This document shows positions 1 through 8,005 of a stretch of 53,737 bases of DNA, piece by piece. Every line of letters begins with the position of its first letter. Position 1 is the first letter of the stretch. The stretch comes from an uncultured Eubacteriales bacterium (lineage in GTDB: Bacteria; Bacillota; Clostridia; Christensenellales; CAG-138): the NCBI GenBank assembly GCA_902802575.1, contig CADCMN010000010.1, positions 1 through 53,737 on the forward strand. The letters are read 5' to 3'. The notes below the pieces were generated by a model, which had not been told where the DNA came from, did not search any database, and saw only the letters and a list, made by a program, of their open reading frames with translations. Position numbers and translations under genes: made by a program.

Positions 1-1351
1 ATGAAAAACTATGATGTCATCATCGTGGGCGGCGGGCCGGGGGGCATCTACTCCGCCTACGAATTGAAAAAGCTGGCGCCCGGGATGCGGGTGGCCGTGT
101 TCGAGCAGGGGCACCCTCTGGAGCAGCGGCGCTGCCCCATCGACGGGGTGAAGATCAAGAGCTGCGTCAAGTGCAAGACCTGCTCCATCATGTCTGGCTT
201 CGGCGGCGCGGGCGCCTTCTCCGACGGGAAATACAACATCACCAACGACTTCGGCGGCACCCTCTACGAGCACATCGGCAAGCGGGCGGCCCTGGAGCTT
301 ATGAAGTACGTGGACGACGTGAACATGGCCTTCGGCGGCGAGGGCACCAAGCTCTACTCCACCGCCGGGACCCGCTTCAAGAAGCTGTGCATCGAGAACA
401 AGCTGAATCTGCTGGACGCCTCCGTCCGGCATCTGGGCACGGACATCAACTACGTGGTCTTGAAGAACCTCTTCGCGCACCTGCGGGACACAGTGGACTT
501 CTTCTTCGACACGCCGGTCCTGGACGTGACCGCGGAGGAGAGCGGCTACGCCGTCTGCACCGAGAAGGGCGACTACACCTGCGACAGGCTCATCATCTCC
601 GTGGGCCGCAGCGGCAGCAAGTGGATGGAGACCATCTGCAAGCGATTGGACATCCCCACCCGCAGCAACCGGGTGGACCTGGGCGTCCGGGTGGAGCTGC
701 CCGCGGTGGTGTTCTCGCACCTCACCGACGAGCTCTACGAGAGCAAGATCGTGTACCGGACGGAGAAGTTCGAGGACAACGTGCGCACCTTCTGCATGAA
801 CCCCAACGGCATCGTGGTCACGGAGAACACCAACGGCATCGTCACCGTCAACGGCCACAGCTACGAACACCAACTTCGCGCTCCTGGTCTCCAAGCACTT
901 CACCGAGCCCTTCAACGACAGCAACCTCTACGGCGAGAGCATCGCCCGCCTCAGCAATATGCTGGCGGGGGGCGTCATGGTCCAGCGGTTCGGGGACCTG
1001 GTCCGGGGCCGGCGGAGCACGGTGAAGCGGATCGAAAAGGGGCTCGTCACCCCCACGCTGGCCGCCACCCCCGGGGACCTCTCCTTGGTGCTCCCCAAGC
1101 GCATCCTGGACGGGATCATCGAGATGATCTACGCCCTCGACAAGATCGCGCCGGGCACCGCCAACGACGACACCCTTCTCTATGGCGTGGAGGTGAAGTT
1201 CTACAATATGGAGGTCTCTCTGGACGACAATCTCATGACCCGCTACCCGGGCCTGTACATCATCGGCGACGGCAGCGGCATCACCCACTCCCTCTCTCAC
1301 GCCTCCGCCTCGGGCGTCTTCGTGGCGCGCCGGATCGCGGAGGGAGAATAA
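1..1351 (+). pseudogene. FAD-dependent dehydrogenase (COG2509-like), frameshifted
   Basis: The first part (to about base 865) encodes an N-terminal dinucleotide fold (VGGGPGGIYSAYEL), a Cys cluster (CVKCKTC) and the GGAGAFSDGK stretch typical of the uncharacterised FAD-dependent dehydrogenases grouped as COG2509. The reading frame then breaks: after NGHSY at bases 850-864 the conserved continuation NTNFALLVSKHFTEPF is found one frame over, from about 866, and runs through RGRRSTVKRIEKG and the terminal FAD-binding GDGSGITHSLSHA to TAA at 1349-1351. Homologs, as I remember them, have several extra residues between these halves, so a small deletion (3k+2 bases) rather than a point slip explains the break. 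The start is the first base of the window, so its ribosome site is not visible. The substrate of this family is not established. It is either a recent pseudogene or an assembly error. Confidence 0.8.
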
Positions 1352-1623
1352 GTTGCATGTATTTGCCGCTTTTTCTTTTCAGGCGAAAGGGTGCGAAGCC
1401 GAGCGCTGCCGGTGGCAGACGCAGCGAGGCGGAGCACGGGCAAAACAACGAGAAACCAAACAGCGTGCAGGTTTCGACTATGTTTTGCCCATGGGTAAAA
1501 GCGGCGGAAAAAGAAAAGCCTACATGGGATACTGGGGATCGCAGCGCAAGCTGTATTTCCCTGACAAAGTGCTTTTAGGCGGCTTTTCTTTCAGGAAAAG
1601 CCGCATGCTTCCGATACATTCCA
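1352..1623. other. intergenic stretch with inverted repeats, no gene supported
   Basis: A 96-codon open frame (1353-1643) crosses this gap but has no ribosome site, low-complexity basic composition and runs into the next gene, so I do not call it. The segment starts with a GCCGCTTTTTCTTTTC motif that also occurs in the terminator hairpin after the TSUP gene near 27208-27242. It ends with a perfect 9-bp hairpin (GCGGCTTTT at about 1580 and AAAAGCCGC at about 1597) just before the MATE gene. No T tract follows, so it is a weak terminator candidate at best. Confidence 0.4.
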
Positions 1624-3006
1624 ATGAAAGCCATCGCCGATAAATTCAAATCCTTCCTCTCCCGCCGGGATGTGGACATGACCAGGGGCAACGTGTACGG
1701 GCTCCTGATCCGCTTCGCCGTGCCCCTGCTTTTGGGGAACCTGTTCCAGCAGCTCTATAACACGGTGGACACCTGGGTGGTGGGCAACTACGTGGGCAAG
1801 GAAGCATTCAGCGCCGTGGGCACCGTGAATCCCATCATCAACATGCTCATCGGCTTCTTCATGGGCCTGTCCGTGGGCGCGGGGGTGGTCATCTCCCAAT
1901 ACTACGGGGCGAAGCAGCCCGACAAGGTCAGCGATACGGTCCATACGGCCCTGGCCATGACCGCCGTGCTGGGCGTCCTGTTCACCGGCATCGGCGTATC
2001 CATGACGCCCTTGATGCTCAGATTCATGAAGACGCCGCCGGAGGTGTTCCCCGAGGCGCAGCGATATCTGACCATCTACTTTTCCGGCATCTTCGGCCTC
2101 ATGCTCTACAACATCGGCGCCGGCATCCTCCGGGCGGTGGGGGATTCCCAGCGGCCCTTCTACTTCCTGGTCCTGTCGGCCAGCCTGAACATCGTGCTGG
2201 ATCTCGTCTTCGTGCTGGCGTTTCACATGGGCGTGGCGGGGGTGGCTTACGCCACCATCCTTTCCCAGGGGATCTCGGCCCTGCTGGTCCTGGCGGTGCT
2301 GCTCAGGTCGGACAACTGCTGCCGGGTGCAGGTGAAGAAGCTGAAGATGCACTGGAACGTGCTCAAAAAGATCGTGAAGGTTGGCATCCCCGCCGCCATC
2401 CAAATGGCCATCACCTCCTTCTCCAACGTGTTCGTCCAGTCCTATATCAACTATTTCGGGGCCGATTGCATGGGGGGCTGGACCGCGTACACCAAGATCG
2501 ACGCCTTCCTGTTTCTGCCCATGCAGAGCGTGTCCATGGGCGCCACCACCTTTGTGGGCCAGAATCTGGGCGTAAACGACGTGCCCCGGGCCCGACAGGG
2601 GGTCAGCGCGGCGCTTCGGATCTCCATGCTGATCACGGTGGGGCTCATGCTGCCGGTCATCGCCTTTGCGCCGTATCTTGTGCGTTTCTTCAACGATACG
2701 CCGGAGGTGGTTCGCCTCGGGACCCTGTTCCTTCGGATGATGTCCCCCTTCTATGTGCTCTGCTGCGTGAACCAGATCCTGGCCGGGTCTTTGCGCGGCG
2801 CGGGGGACAGCCGCACGCCCATGTTCATCATGCTGGGGAGCTTCGTGGTCTTCCGGCAGATCTATCTGTTTTTGATGACCCGGTTCGTGTCCAACACCAT
2901 CGTCCCCGTGGCCATGGGCTACCCCGCCGGCTGGCTGGTGTGCAGCACCATCACTTACCTTTACTTCCGCTTCGCCCATTGGGAGAAGCATCGGATCGTG
3001 GAATAG
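1624..3006 (+). CDS. MATE family multidrug/Na+ antiporter
   Basis: A 460-residue polytopic membrane protein of the MATE family, which exports cationic drugs or metabolites against Na+ or H+ flow. The family opening is clear (IRFAVPLLLGNLFQQLYNTVDTWVVG), as are the repeated half-transporter pattern around residues 20-220 and 240-450 and the GAGDSRTPMF loop. Length is normal for MATE proteins. The ATG at 1624 has no obvious ribosome site; an internal ATG at 1678 just before TRGNVYG is closer to the usual family start, so the true start may be there. The gene is followed after about 20 bases by the peptidase C26-like gene and may be co-transcribed with it. The substrate cannot be predicted from sequence. 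Confidence 0.9.
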   Translation: MKAIADKFKSFLSRRDVDMTRGNVYGLLIRFAVPLLLGNLFQQLYNTVDTWVVGNYVGKEAFSAVGTVNPIINMLIGFFMGLSVGAGVVISQYYGAKQPDKVSDTVHTALAMTAVLGVLFTGIGVSMTPLMLRFMKTPPEVFPEAQRYLTIYFSGIFGLMLYNIGAGILRAVGDSQRPFYFLVLSASLNIVLDLVFVLAFHMGVAGVAYATILSQGISALLVLAVLLRSDNCCRVQVKKLKMHWNVLKKIVKVGIPAAIQMAITSFSNVFVQSYINYFGADCMGGWTAYTKIDAFLFLPMQSVSMGATTFVGQNLGVNDVPRARQGVSAALRISMLITVGLMLPVIAFAPYLVRFFNDTPEVVRLGTLFLRMMSPFYVLCCVNQILAGSLRGAGDSRTPMFIMLGSFVVFRQIYLFLMTRFVSNTIVPVAMGYPAGWLVCSTITYLYFRFAHWEKHRIVE

Positions 3007-3027
3007 ACTGTTCAGGGGGGAATGCGC

Positions 3028-3732
3028 ATGAAGAAACCGCTGATCCTGGTCACCGCCAGCAACAACGTGGTGGAGAATATGAACGTGGTCCGGCTGAACC
3101 ACGACTATGTGAACGCCGTGGTGAGGGCCGGCGGCGTGCCCCTGCCCCTGGTGTCCCCCTTCGGGCTGAACGAGCTCATCGACCTGGCGGACGGGCTCCT
3201 GCTCTCCGGCGGCGTGGATGTGGACCCGGTCCGCTACGGCCAGGAGATATTGAACGATACCGTTGAGATCGACCGGGCCCGGGACGCTCTGGAGCTGTCC
3301 CTCATCGAGCGATATTGGCGGACCGGCAAGCCCGTTTTGGGCATCTGCCGGGGGCTGCAGGTGCTGAACGTGGCCTTCGGCGGTCGGCTCGTGCAGGACA
3401 TCCCCACCTGGTGCGGGGCCTCCCACGCCGCCGGGGTGGAGCATCCGGTGACCGTGGCCCAGGGGAGCCTGCTGAACGAGCTGACGGGAAAAAACCGGCT
3501 CATGGTCAACAGCTATCACCATCAGTGCATCCCCGAGGACGGCCTGGCGCCGGTTTTCGTGCCCACCGCCGCCTGGACCGGCTGCGGCGTCACCATGATC
3601 GAGGCCTTCGAGCAACCCGGTTATCCCCTGCTGGCCGTCCAGTGGCATCCCGAGCGGGCCTATCTGACCCCGAAAAGCCTCACCGATATGGACCCCCTGT
3701 TCCGCTGGCTGGTGGAGCGGGCGCGGCAGTGA
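3028..3732 (+). CDS. peptidase C26 / gamma-glutamyl-GABA hydrolase-like class I amidotransferase
   Basis: A 234-residue protein of the class I glutamine amidotransferase superfamily, closest to the PuuD / peptidase C26 group that cleaves gamma-glutamyl amides in the cytoplasm. The nucleophile elbow GICRGLQ places the catalytic Cys near residue 107, and QWHPE near the C-terminus supplies the His and Glu. The SGGVDVDP motif is also typical. An ATG lies at 3022, but the AGGGGGG ribosome site at 3014-3020 is only one base from it and at ideal distance from the ATG at 3028, so I take the latter. It probably shares a transcript with the MATE gene. The polyamine-pathway role known for PuuD is not supported by neighbours here, so the substrate is open. 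Confidence 0.85.
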   Translation: MKKPLILVTASNNVVENMNVVRLNHDYVNAVVRAGGVPLPLVSPFGLNELIDLADGLLLSGGVDVDPVRYGQEILNDTVEIDRARDALELSLIERYWRTGKPVLGICRGLQVLNVAFGGRLVQDIPTWCGASHAAGVEHPVTVAQGSLLNELTGKNRLMVNSYHHQCIPEDGLAPVFVPTAAWTGCGVTMIEAFEQPGYPLLAVQWHPERAYLTPKSLTDMDPLFRWLVERARQ

Positions 3733-3743
3733 CCGTTTCATTT

Positions 3744-3774
3744 GAAAAAGGACCGCAGCTGCGGTCCCTTTTTC
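3744..3774. terminator. bidirectional Rho-independent terminator
   Basis: An A-run, a perfect GGACCGCA/TGCGGTCC stem and a T-run lie between two convergent genes (amidotransferase on plus, AAA-CYTH gene on minus). The symmetry means it can stop transcription from either side. Confidence 0.85.
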
Positions 3775-3795
3775 GTTGATGTGGGCAGGCGAGCT

Positions 3796-4887
3796 TCACA
3801 TGCTCAGCTCCGCCAATTCCGCGTTCCGGTAGGCCGGGTCGTCGGTGATCTCCCGAATGACCTTCAGCGGCTGGGGCAGGTCCACGGCGGCGTTTTCGTC
3901 GGAGAGCGCCACCTCCAGCAAAGCCTTGTCCTGCCAGAAGGGGAGGAGGTCGATCTCATAATACTGGCCCTTGTACACCAGGCAGTAACGGATCTTGTGG
4001 ATGGGACGCCGGGCGGGGTTCGCATCCGCCAGCCGCTTGAGATACTCCTTCTGCGTGAGTTTGCGCTCCAGATCCCCGCGGTTCAGGCCGTCCACGAGCT
4101 TGTTCACGGTCTCATAGTAGAAATAATGGCCGTCAGCGCCCCGCTGCCGGATGCGCACCTCCTCGTCGGGGTTGGAGAGCAGGTAGGTCTCCCGGATCTC
4201 CACCCGGCGGCAGTTGGGCAGGCTCTCCAGCCAATTCACGTCCGGATACTCGATGAGGAACCGATGCTCGATCCCCAGGGGCTTGGGCTCGCCCAGGAAG
4301 GTCAGGATCTCGTGGAGAAGGCGGATGAGCTTGTCTTCGAAATCTGTGGCGTTGTCGATGACCCGCAGATGGGGATGACCCGTCCAGGCGGCGATGATCC
4401 TGTCGTCCAGGGCCGCGGCTTGCTCCACGTTCTCATAGCGGGCGGCGTTGTTGGCGAAGGTGTATGCTTCCACAGCGCCTTTGGCGGCGGTGACCAGATG
4501 GAACACGGCGTCGTATCGGTCCCTGAGCTCCACCTCGCTGGTGTTCAGCTCCGCACAGAGCTGGTTGAACTCCCCGTCGGTCATATACGCCTTGTTGTCC
4601 ATGGCGCCCCGGTCGCAGACCAGCAGCACCTTGTCCGCGGGCATGGTCCGGGCGCCCCGTTCGAAGAGCCGCTCCTTGGTGAGCTGCAGCTCCATCTGGC
4701 AGCGCTGGTAATCGAGATTGGTGCCGCAGCCCCAGGGGGTGAGGCCCCCGCCGATGAGCTCCGTGGCGGTCTCGGGGACGAACAGCACCTTATAGCCTTT
4801 GTTGGGCAGGTTGTTGGCGATCCAGCTCAGCGCGGTGGTTTTGCCGCCGCAGGGGCCGCCGGTGATGACGATCTTCTGAATGGTCAT
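3796..4887 (-). CDS. AAA-type P-loop ATPase fused to CYTH domain (TTD14-like)
   Basis: The 363-residue product has a P-loop GGPCGGKTT at residues 10-18 and an AAA_28-like kinase fold over roughly residues 1-190. A CYTH/triphosphate-tunnel domain follows from about 200 to the end, with the expected charged strands (VEIRETYL, VRIRQRG, YYETVNK). This order is that of the eukaryotic TTD14 proteins, which bind GTP and phosphoinositide; bacterial homologs are widespread but uncharacterised. The frame is open upstream to 5052, but the ATG at 4887 is preceded by GGGAGGAAAG and begins directly before the P-loop, so it is chosen. It is the last gene of a minus-strand trio after the HAD and Nudix genes, which suggests a nucleotide- or polyphosphate-related role; that is inference. 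Confidence 0.8.
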   Translation of the reverse strand: MTIQKIVITGGPCGGKTTALSWIANNLPNKGYKVLFVPETATELIGGGLTPWGCGTNLDYQRCQMELQLTKERLFERGARTMPADKVLLVCDRGAMDNKAYMTDGEFNQLCAELNTSEVELRDRYDAVFHLVTAAKGAVEAYTFANNAARYENVEQAAALDDRIIAAWTGHPHLRVIDNATDFEDKLIRLLHEILTFLGEPKPLGIEHRFLIEYPDVNWLESLPNCRRVEIRETYLLSNPDEEVRIRQRGADGHYFYYETVNKLVDGLNRGDLERKLTQKEYLKRLADANPARRPIHKIRYCLVYKGQYYEIDLLPFWQDKALLEVALSDENAAVDLPQPLKVIREITDDPAYRNAELAELSM

Positions 4888-4951
4888 GGATTCTCTTTCC
4901 TCCCTCATCTTCCGCACCCTTAGTGTACTATATTTCGCGCCGGTTTGCAAT

Positions 4952-5359
4952 TCATTTGGAGGCGGACGATCCGACGCCTTTTTCCGTGATCCGCGCCAGG
5001 ATGGCGGCGTCGGCGGGGCAGAAATCGTAGCGGGGAATGTCGGCGGGCGCAATGAAGCGGATGTCCGCGTGCTCCAGCTTTTGGGGCCGACCGGCCACGA
5101 TGGCGGCGCGAAACAGGGTCAGATGGATGGTGATGTCCGGGTATACGTGGTCCACCTCCATATATACGTCGCCGGGAGCCATCGTGACGCCCAGCTCCTC
5201 CCGGCACTCCCGGATCAGGGCCTGGGCCTTCGTTTCGCCTGGCTCCACCTTCCCGCCCACGAACTCCCACAGGAGCCCCCTGGCCTTGTGGGCCGGGCGC
5301 TGGCAGATCATGAACTTGCCGTCTTCGACCACCAGGGCCGCCACCACGTCCACCGCCAT
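4952..5359 (-). CDS. Nudix hydrolase (MutT / CTP pyrophosphohydrolase-like)
   Basis: A 135-residue single-domain Nudix enzyme. The full Nudix box GX5EX7REUXEEXGU is seen at residues 36-58 (G36, E42, R50, E51, E54, E55, G57). The fold begins VVAALVVEDGKFMICQR, as in MutT and the (d)CTP pyrophosphatases that sanitise nucleotide pools. LWEFVGGKVEPGE is typical of the mutator group. It lies 9 bases after the HAD gene and 64 bases before the AAA-CYTH gene on the same strand, so the three are likely one operon. The exact substrate cannot be assigned. Confidence 0.88.
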   Translation of the reverse strand: MAVDVVAALVVEDGKFMICQRPAHKARGLLWEFVGGKVEPGETKAQALIRECREELGVTMAPGDVYMEVDHVYPDITIHLTLFRAAIVAGRPQKLEHADIRFIAPADIPRYDFCPADAAILARITEKGVGSSASK

Positions 5360-5368
5360 GGGCTCACC

Positions 5369-6202
5369 TCACAGATTGGGGATCACGTCCCGGATGAGGG
5401 CGGCCAGGGCGTCGTCGTTGTGGGAGGGCAGCACATGGGCGCAGACGGCCTTCACCTCGGGGATGGCGTTGTCGGGGCAGCAGGCCACGTCCGCCGCCGC
5501 CAGGAGCTCCATGTCGTTCCAGTAGTCGCCCACGGCCACGAGGGTCCGTCCGGCGTAAACGGGCAGCGCGCGAACGGCCGCCACGCCGGTGCCCTTGTTC
5601 ACGTTCCGGGGCAACAGCTCCTGATACTTGCCGATCTTCACCACGTCCGTGGTCCCCTCCACCAGGGCCAGCCGCTGATCGTACCCCTTTTCGGCCAGAT
5701 ACGCCCGCATGGGGGCCAGGGCGTCCGCCGCCCGCTCCAGCAGGACCGTCTTGATCCAGGTCTTTTCGAGGAGCGCCGCCATGGGCTCATAGGTGGTGGG
5801 CTGGTGGATGCGCAGAAACCCCGGGTCCGCCACGTCCAGGGGCGAGGCATAGTAGATCCCGTCGGTGGTATACACCTGGAGGTCCAATGGCCAATCCATT
5901 TTGAGGCAGTGGGAAAGCACGTCCTCGGCGGCGGCCTTGTCCATGGGGATGGTGCTGAGGTAGCGGCGGCGGACGAAATCATAGACCGCCGCCCCGTTGA
6001 GGACGATGGAGGGGCCGTTGAGGGGCACGTCCGGCAGATGCCGCCGGGCGTTGTGGGGCTCCCGGCCCGTGGCGACGGCGAAGAGCCCGCCGCCGGCGAT
6101 GAAGGCGCGGATGGCGGCCCGGTCGGCCCGGGTGACCTCCCCTTGACTGTTGAACAGCGTCCCGTCGAGATCGGTCAGAATAGCGGCCTGGTCGAAGCGC
6201 AT
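5369..6202 (-). CDS. HAD superfamily Cof-type phosphatase
   Basis: The 277-residue product has HAD motif I DLDGTLF at residues 11-17, motif II in VATGRE, and the C-terminal motif IV in GDYWNDMELLAAADVACCPDNA, which defines the Cof/YidA-type (IIB cap) phosphatases of sugar phosphates and other small phosphorylated metabolites. The frame is open to 6247, but the ATG at 6202 has an ACGAGGT ribosome site at proper distance and starts just before motif I. It is the first gene of the minus-strand trio with the Nudix and AAA-CYTH genes. No substrate is predicted. Confidence 0.9.
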   Translation of the reverse strand: MRFDQAAILTDLDGTLFNSQGEVTRADRAAIRAFIAGGGLFAVATGREPHNARRHLPDVPLNGPSIVLNGAAVYDFVRRRYLSTIPMDKAAAEDVLSHCLKMDWPLDLQVYTTDGIYYASPLDVADPGFLRIHQPTTYEPMAALLEKTWIKTVLLERAADALAPMRAYLAEKGYDQRLALVEGTTDVVKIGKYQELLPRNVNKGTGVAAVRALPVYAGRTLVAVGDYWNDMELLAAADVACCPDNAIPEVKAVCAHVLPSHNDDALAALIRDVIPNL

Positions 6203-6293
6203 GGCGTGTACCTCGTTTTCTTTCGTTTTCTGGGGGTACTGTACCAAATTCTTAACCTGTTGTAAAGCCTCTGTTAATCTTGAAGCGATCCAA

Positions 6294-6323
6294 TTGACAC
6301 CGGGCCCGAAAGGGGGCTATCAT
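6294..6323 (+). promoter_or_regulatory. sigma-A-type promoter for bioY
   Basis: TTGACA (6294-6299), an 18-base spacer and TATCAT (6318-6323). I see no convincing BirA operator palindrome nearby, which fits the lack of an HTH domain in the biotin ligase at 13448-14251. Confidence 0.65.
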
Positions 6324-6356
6324 ACAACTAAATTGGAGAAATATGAGGTTGTTGTC

Positions 6357-6884
6357 ATGATGAAGCTGAAGACCCGGGACGTGGCGTTGATCGGGCTGTT
6401 CGCCGCGCTCATCACCATCTGCGCCTGGATATCCATCCCCCTGGGACCGGTGCCGGTGACGCTGCAAACCTTCGCCATCTTTTTGACGGCGGCCCTTCTG
6501 GGCAATCGTCGAGGGACGATGGCCGTGGGCGTGTACATCCTGCTGGGGGTGGCGGGCCTGCCGGTGTTCTCCGGGTTCAAGACACTGAATCCTTTGACGT
6601 TCGGCTATGTGCTGGGATTTTTGCCACTGGGCATGCTGACCGCCGCCTCGGAGAAGCTGTTCCCGAAGAGAAAGCTGGCCCTGCCCCTGGGCATGGCCGC
6701 CGGGCTCCTGGCCTGCTATCTTATCGGCACGGTCTGGTTTTACTATGTGATGCATTTTCGCGGCACGGCCTACGGCTTCGGCGAGATCCTGAGCGTGTGC
6801 GTGATCCCCTTCATCGTGCCGGACTTGATCAAGATGGGCTTGGCGTATTTTCTGGCCCAGAAGCTGGCCAAGTACGTGAAGTAG
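6357..6884 (+). CDS. bioY: BioY, biotin ECF transporter substrate-binding component
   Basis: A 175-residue membrane protein that captures biotin as the S component of an energy-coupling-factor transporter. The N-terminal KTRDVALIGLFAALITICAWISIPLGPVPVTLQTF and the GxxxLPVFSGF region are diagnostic of BioY; about six hydrophobic segments follow. Two adjacent ATGs (6357 and 6360) are possible starts; a long upstream open frame beginning at 6150 is ruled out because the promoter at 6294-6323 lies inside it. No EcfA/EcfT genes are seen in the window, so it must use shared energising modules elsewhere or work alone. A biotin ligase gene lies about 7 kb away. Confidence 0.92.
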   Translation: MMKLKTRDVALIGLFAALITICAWISIPLGPVPVTLQTFAIFLTAALLGNRRGTMAVGVYILLGVAGLPVFSGFKTLNPLTFGYVLGFLPLGMLTAASEKLFPKRKLALPLGMAAGLLACYLIGTVWFYYVMHFRGTAYGFGEILSVCVIPFIVPDLIKMGLAYFLAQKLAKYVK

Positions 6885-6960
6885 GAGGGGCTCCGGGCGC
6901 AACCTTCGGGCCGGTCAGACGGTGTTGTATCGAGAACATAACCCATTAGGAGACGATTGC

Positions 6961-7980
6961 ATGCAGAGATCCACCCTATCGTTCATAAGCCTTTGTCTGT
7001 TGCTCCTGCTGGGCGGCTGCCAGGGAGCGGCGGCCAACGAAGCCGCGCCTGTACTTTCGGACCAAACGGCCAGGGAAATGCAGATCCGGCCCGAGGCGGA
7101 CGCCGCAGGGACCCTTGCGCCGGTCCCTTCGCCGGGGTCGGAGGCTTCTTGGCCGCTCACGTCTACGGAGCAGGAGGAGGATCTCCCGCTGGGATACTGC
7201 ATCAGCATCCGGGACAACCTGCCCTGCTCGATAGACCTGGATGGGGACGGGGAACCGGAGACCGTGGACATGATCACCCAGCCCGGAGCGCTGGACGGCT
7301 GTCCCCGCTGGACCGTGTCGGTCAAAAAAGGCGCGCAGGAGAAGACGTTCCAGACGGATATCCCGGAGGACATGCCCTTTGATCTGTGGGTGGGGGATCT
7401 GGACGAGGACGGCAGCGCCGAGATCTTCTTCCATGGGGACGAAGCATCGGACGACTATATCGTCTACGCCTGGCGCAGCGACCTTACCCCCATCCTCTTC
7501 GAGCCGGATGATCGGCTGGTCCGCACCGACCCGGACGAGGGCGGCAGCGACGGCAAAAGCCCCGTCTTCAGCGGGTATATAGAGGGCTTCGAGGACGGGC
7601 ATATCGTCATCGAAGGCGTGGTGGACATGCTGGGCACCCACTGGGGCGTCCGCACCTTTGCCATCGGCGACGATGGGATCATCGGCCCGGTCAGTTCCGT
7701 GTGGAGCTTCGAGGAGGACGACAGATACCTGACCGTCGCCCAGGAATTGACGGCCTATGGGGCCAAAGTCGCCAGGGACCCGGGCGAAGCCTTCACCCTG
7801 ACGGCGGGGGAGAAGGTGTATCCCCTGGCCAGCGACGGCTGCGCCCGCATGTGGTTCAAAACCGGCGGCGGGAAAACCGGCGTGCTGCTGCTCACGCCGG
7901 ATGAGGACGGCATGGTCATGTGGCGGATCGACGGAGCGCCGGAGGCGGAATTCTTTGAGTTTCTGCCCTATTCCGGCTAA
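6961..7980 (+). CDS. lipoprotein with FG-GAP-like calcium-binding repeats
   Basis: A 339-residue protein of unrecognised function. The start at 6961 follows AGGAGA and opens a lipoprotein signal peptide ending in the lipobox LGGC, so the mature protein is attached outside the membrane. Two acidic loops, IDLDGDGEPETVDM (about residue 95) and VGDLDEDGSAEIFFHG (about 143), resemble the FG-GAP/VCBS Ca2+-binding loops that form beta-propeller blades. It sits just 25 bases before the MacA-like adaptor and in the same direction, so it may be a surface accessory of that export operon or an independent gene. Confidence 0.75.
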   Translation: MQRSTLSFISLCLLLLLGGCQGAAANEAAPVLSDQTAREMQIRPEADAAGTLAPVPSPGSEASWPLTSTEQEEDLPLGYCISIRDNLPCSIDLDGDGEPETVDMITQPGALDGCPRWTVSVKKGAQEKTFQTDIPEDMPFDLWVGDLDEDGSAEIFFHGDEASDDYIVYAWRSDLTPILFEPDDRLVRTDPDEGGSDGKSPVFSGYIEGFEDGHIVIEGVVDMLGTHWGVRTFAIGDDGIIGPVSSVWSFEEDDRYLTVAQELTAYGAKVARDPGEAFTLTAGEKVYPLASDGCARMWFKTGGGKTGVLLLTPDEDGMVMWRIDGAPEAEFFEFLPYSG

Positions 7981-8005
7981 GATACAGTTTTAGGGAGAGA
8001 GTGCT

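Noticed and set aside
1353..1643. 96-codon ORF in the gap before the MATE gene
   Set aside because: No ribosome site, low-complexity basic product, overlaps the next gene; its sequence resembles non-coding inverted-repeat DNA seen elsewhere in the window.
1591..3741. 716-codon minus-strand frame opposite the MATE and amidotransferase genes
   Set aside because: Same shadow effect; both plus-strand genes have clear family motifs.
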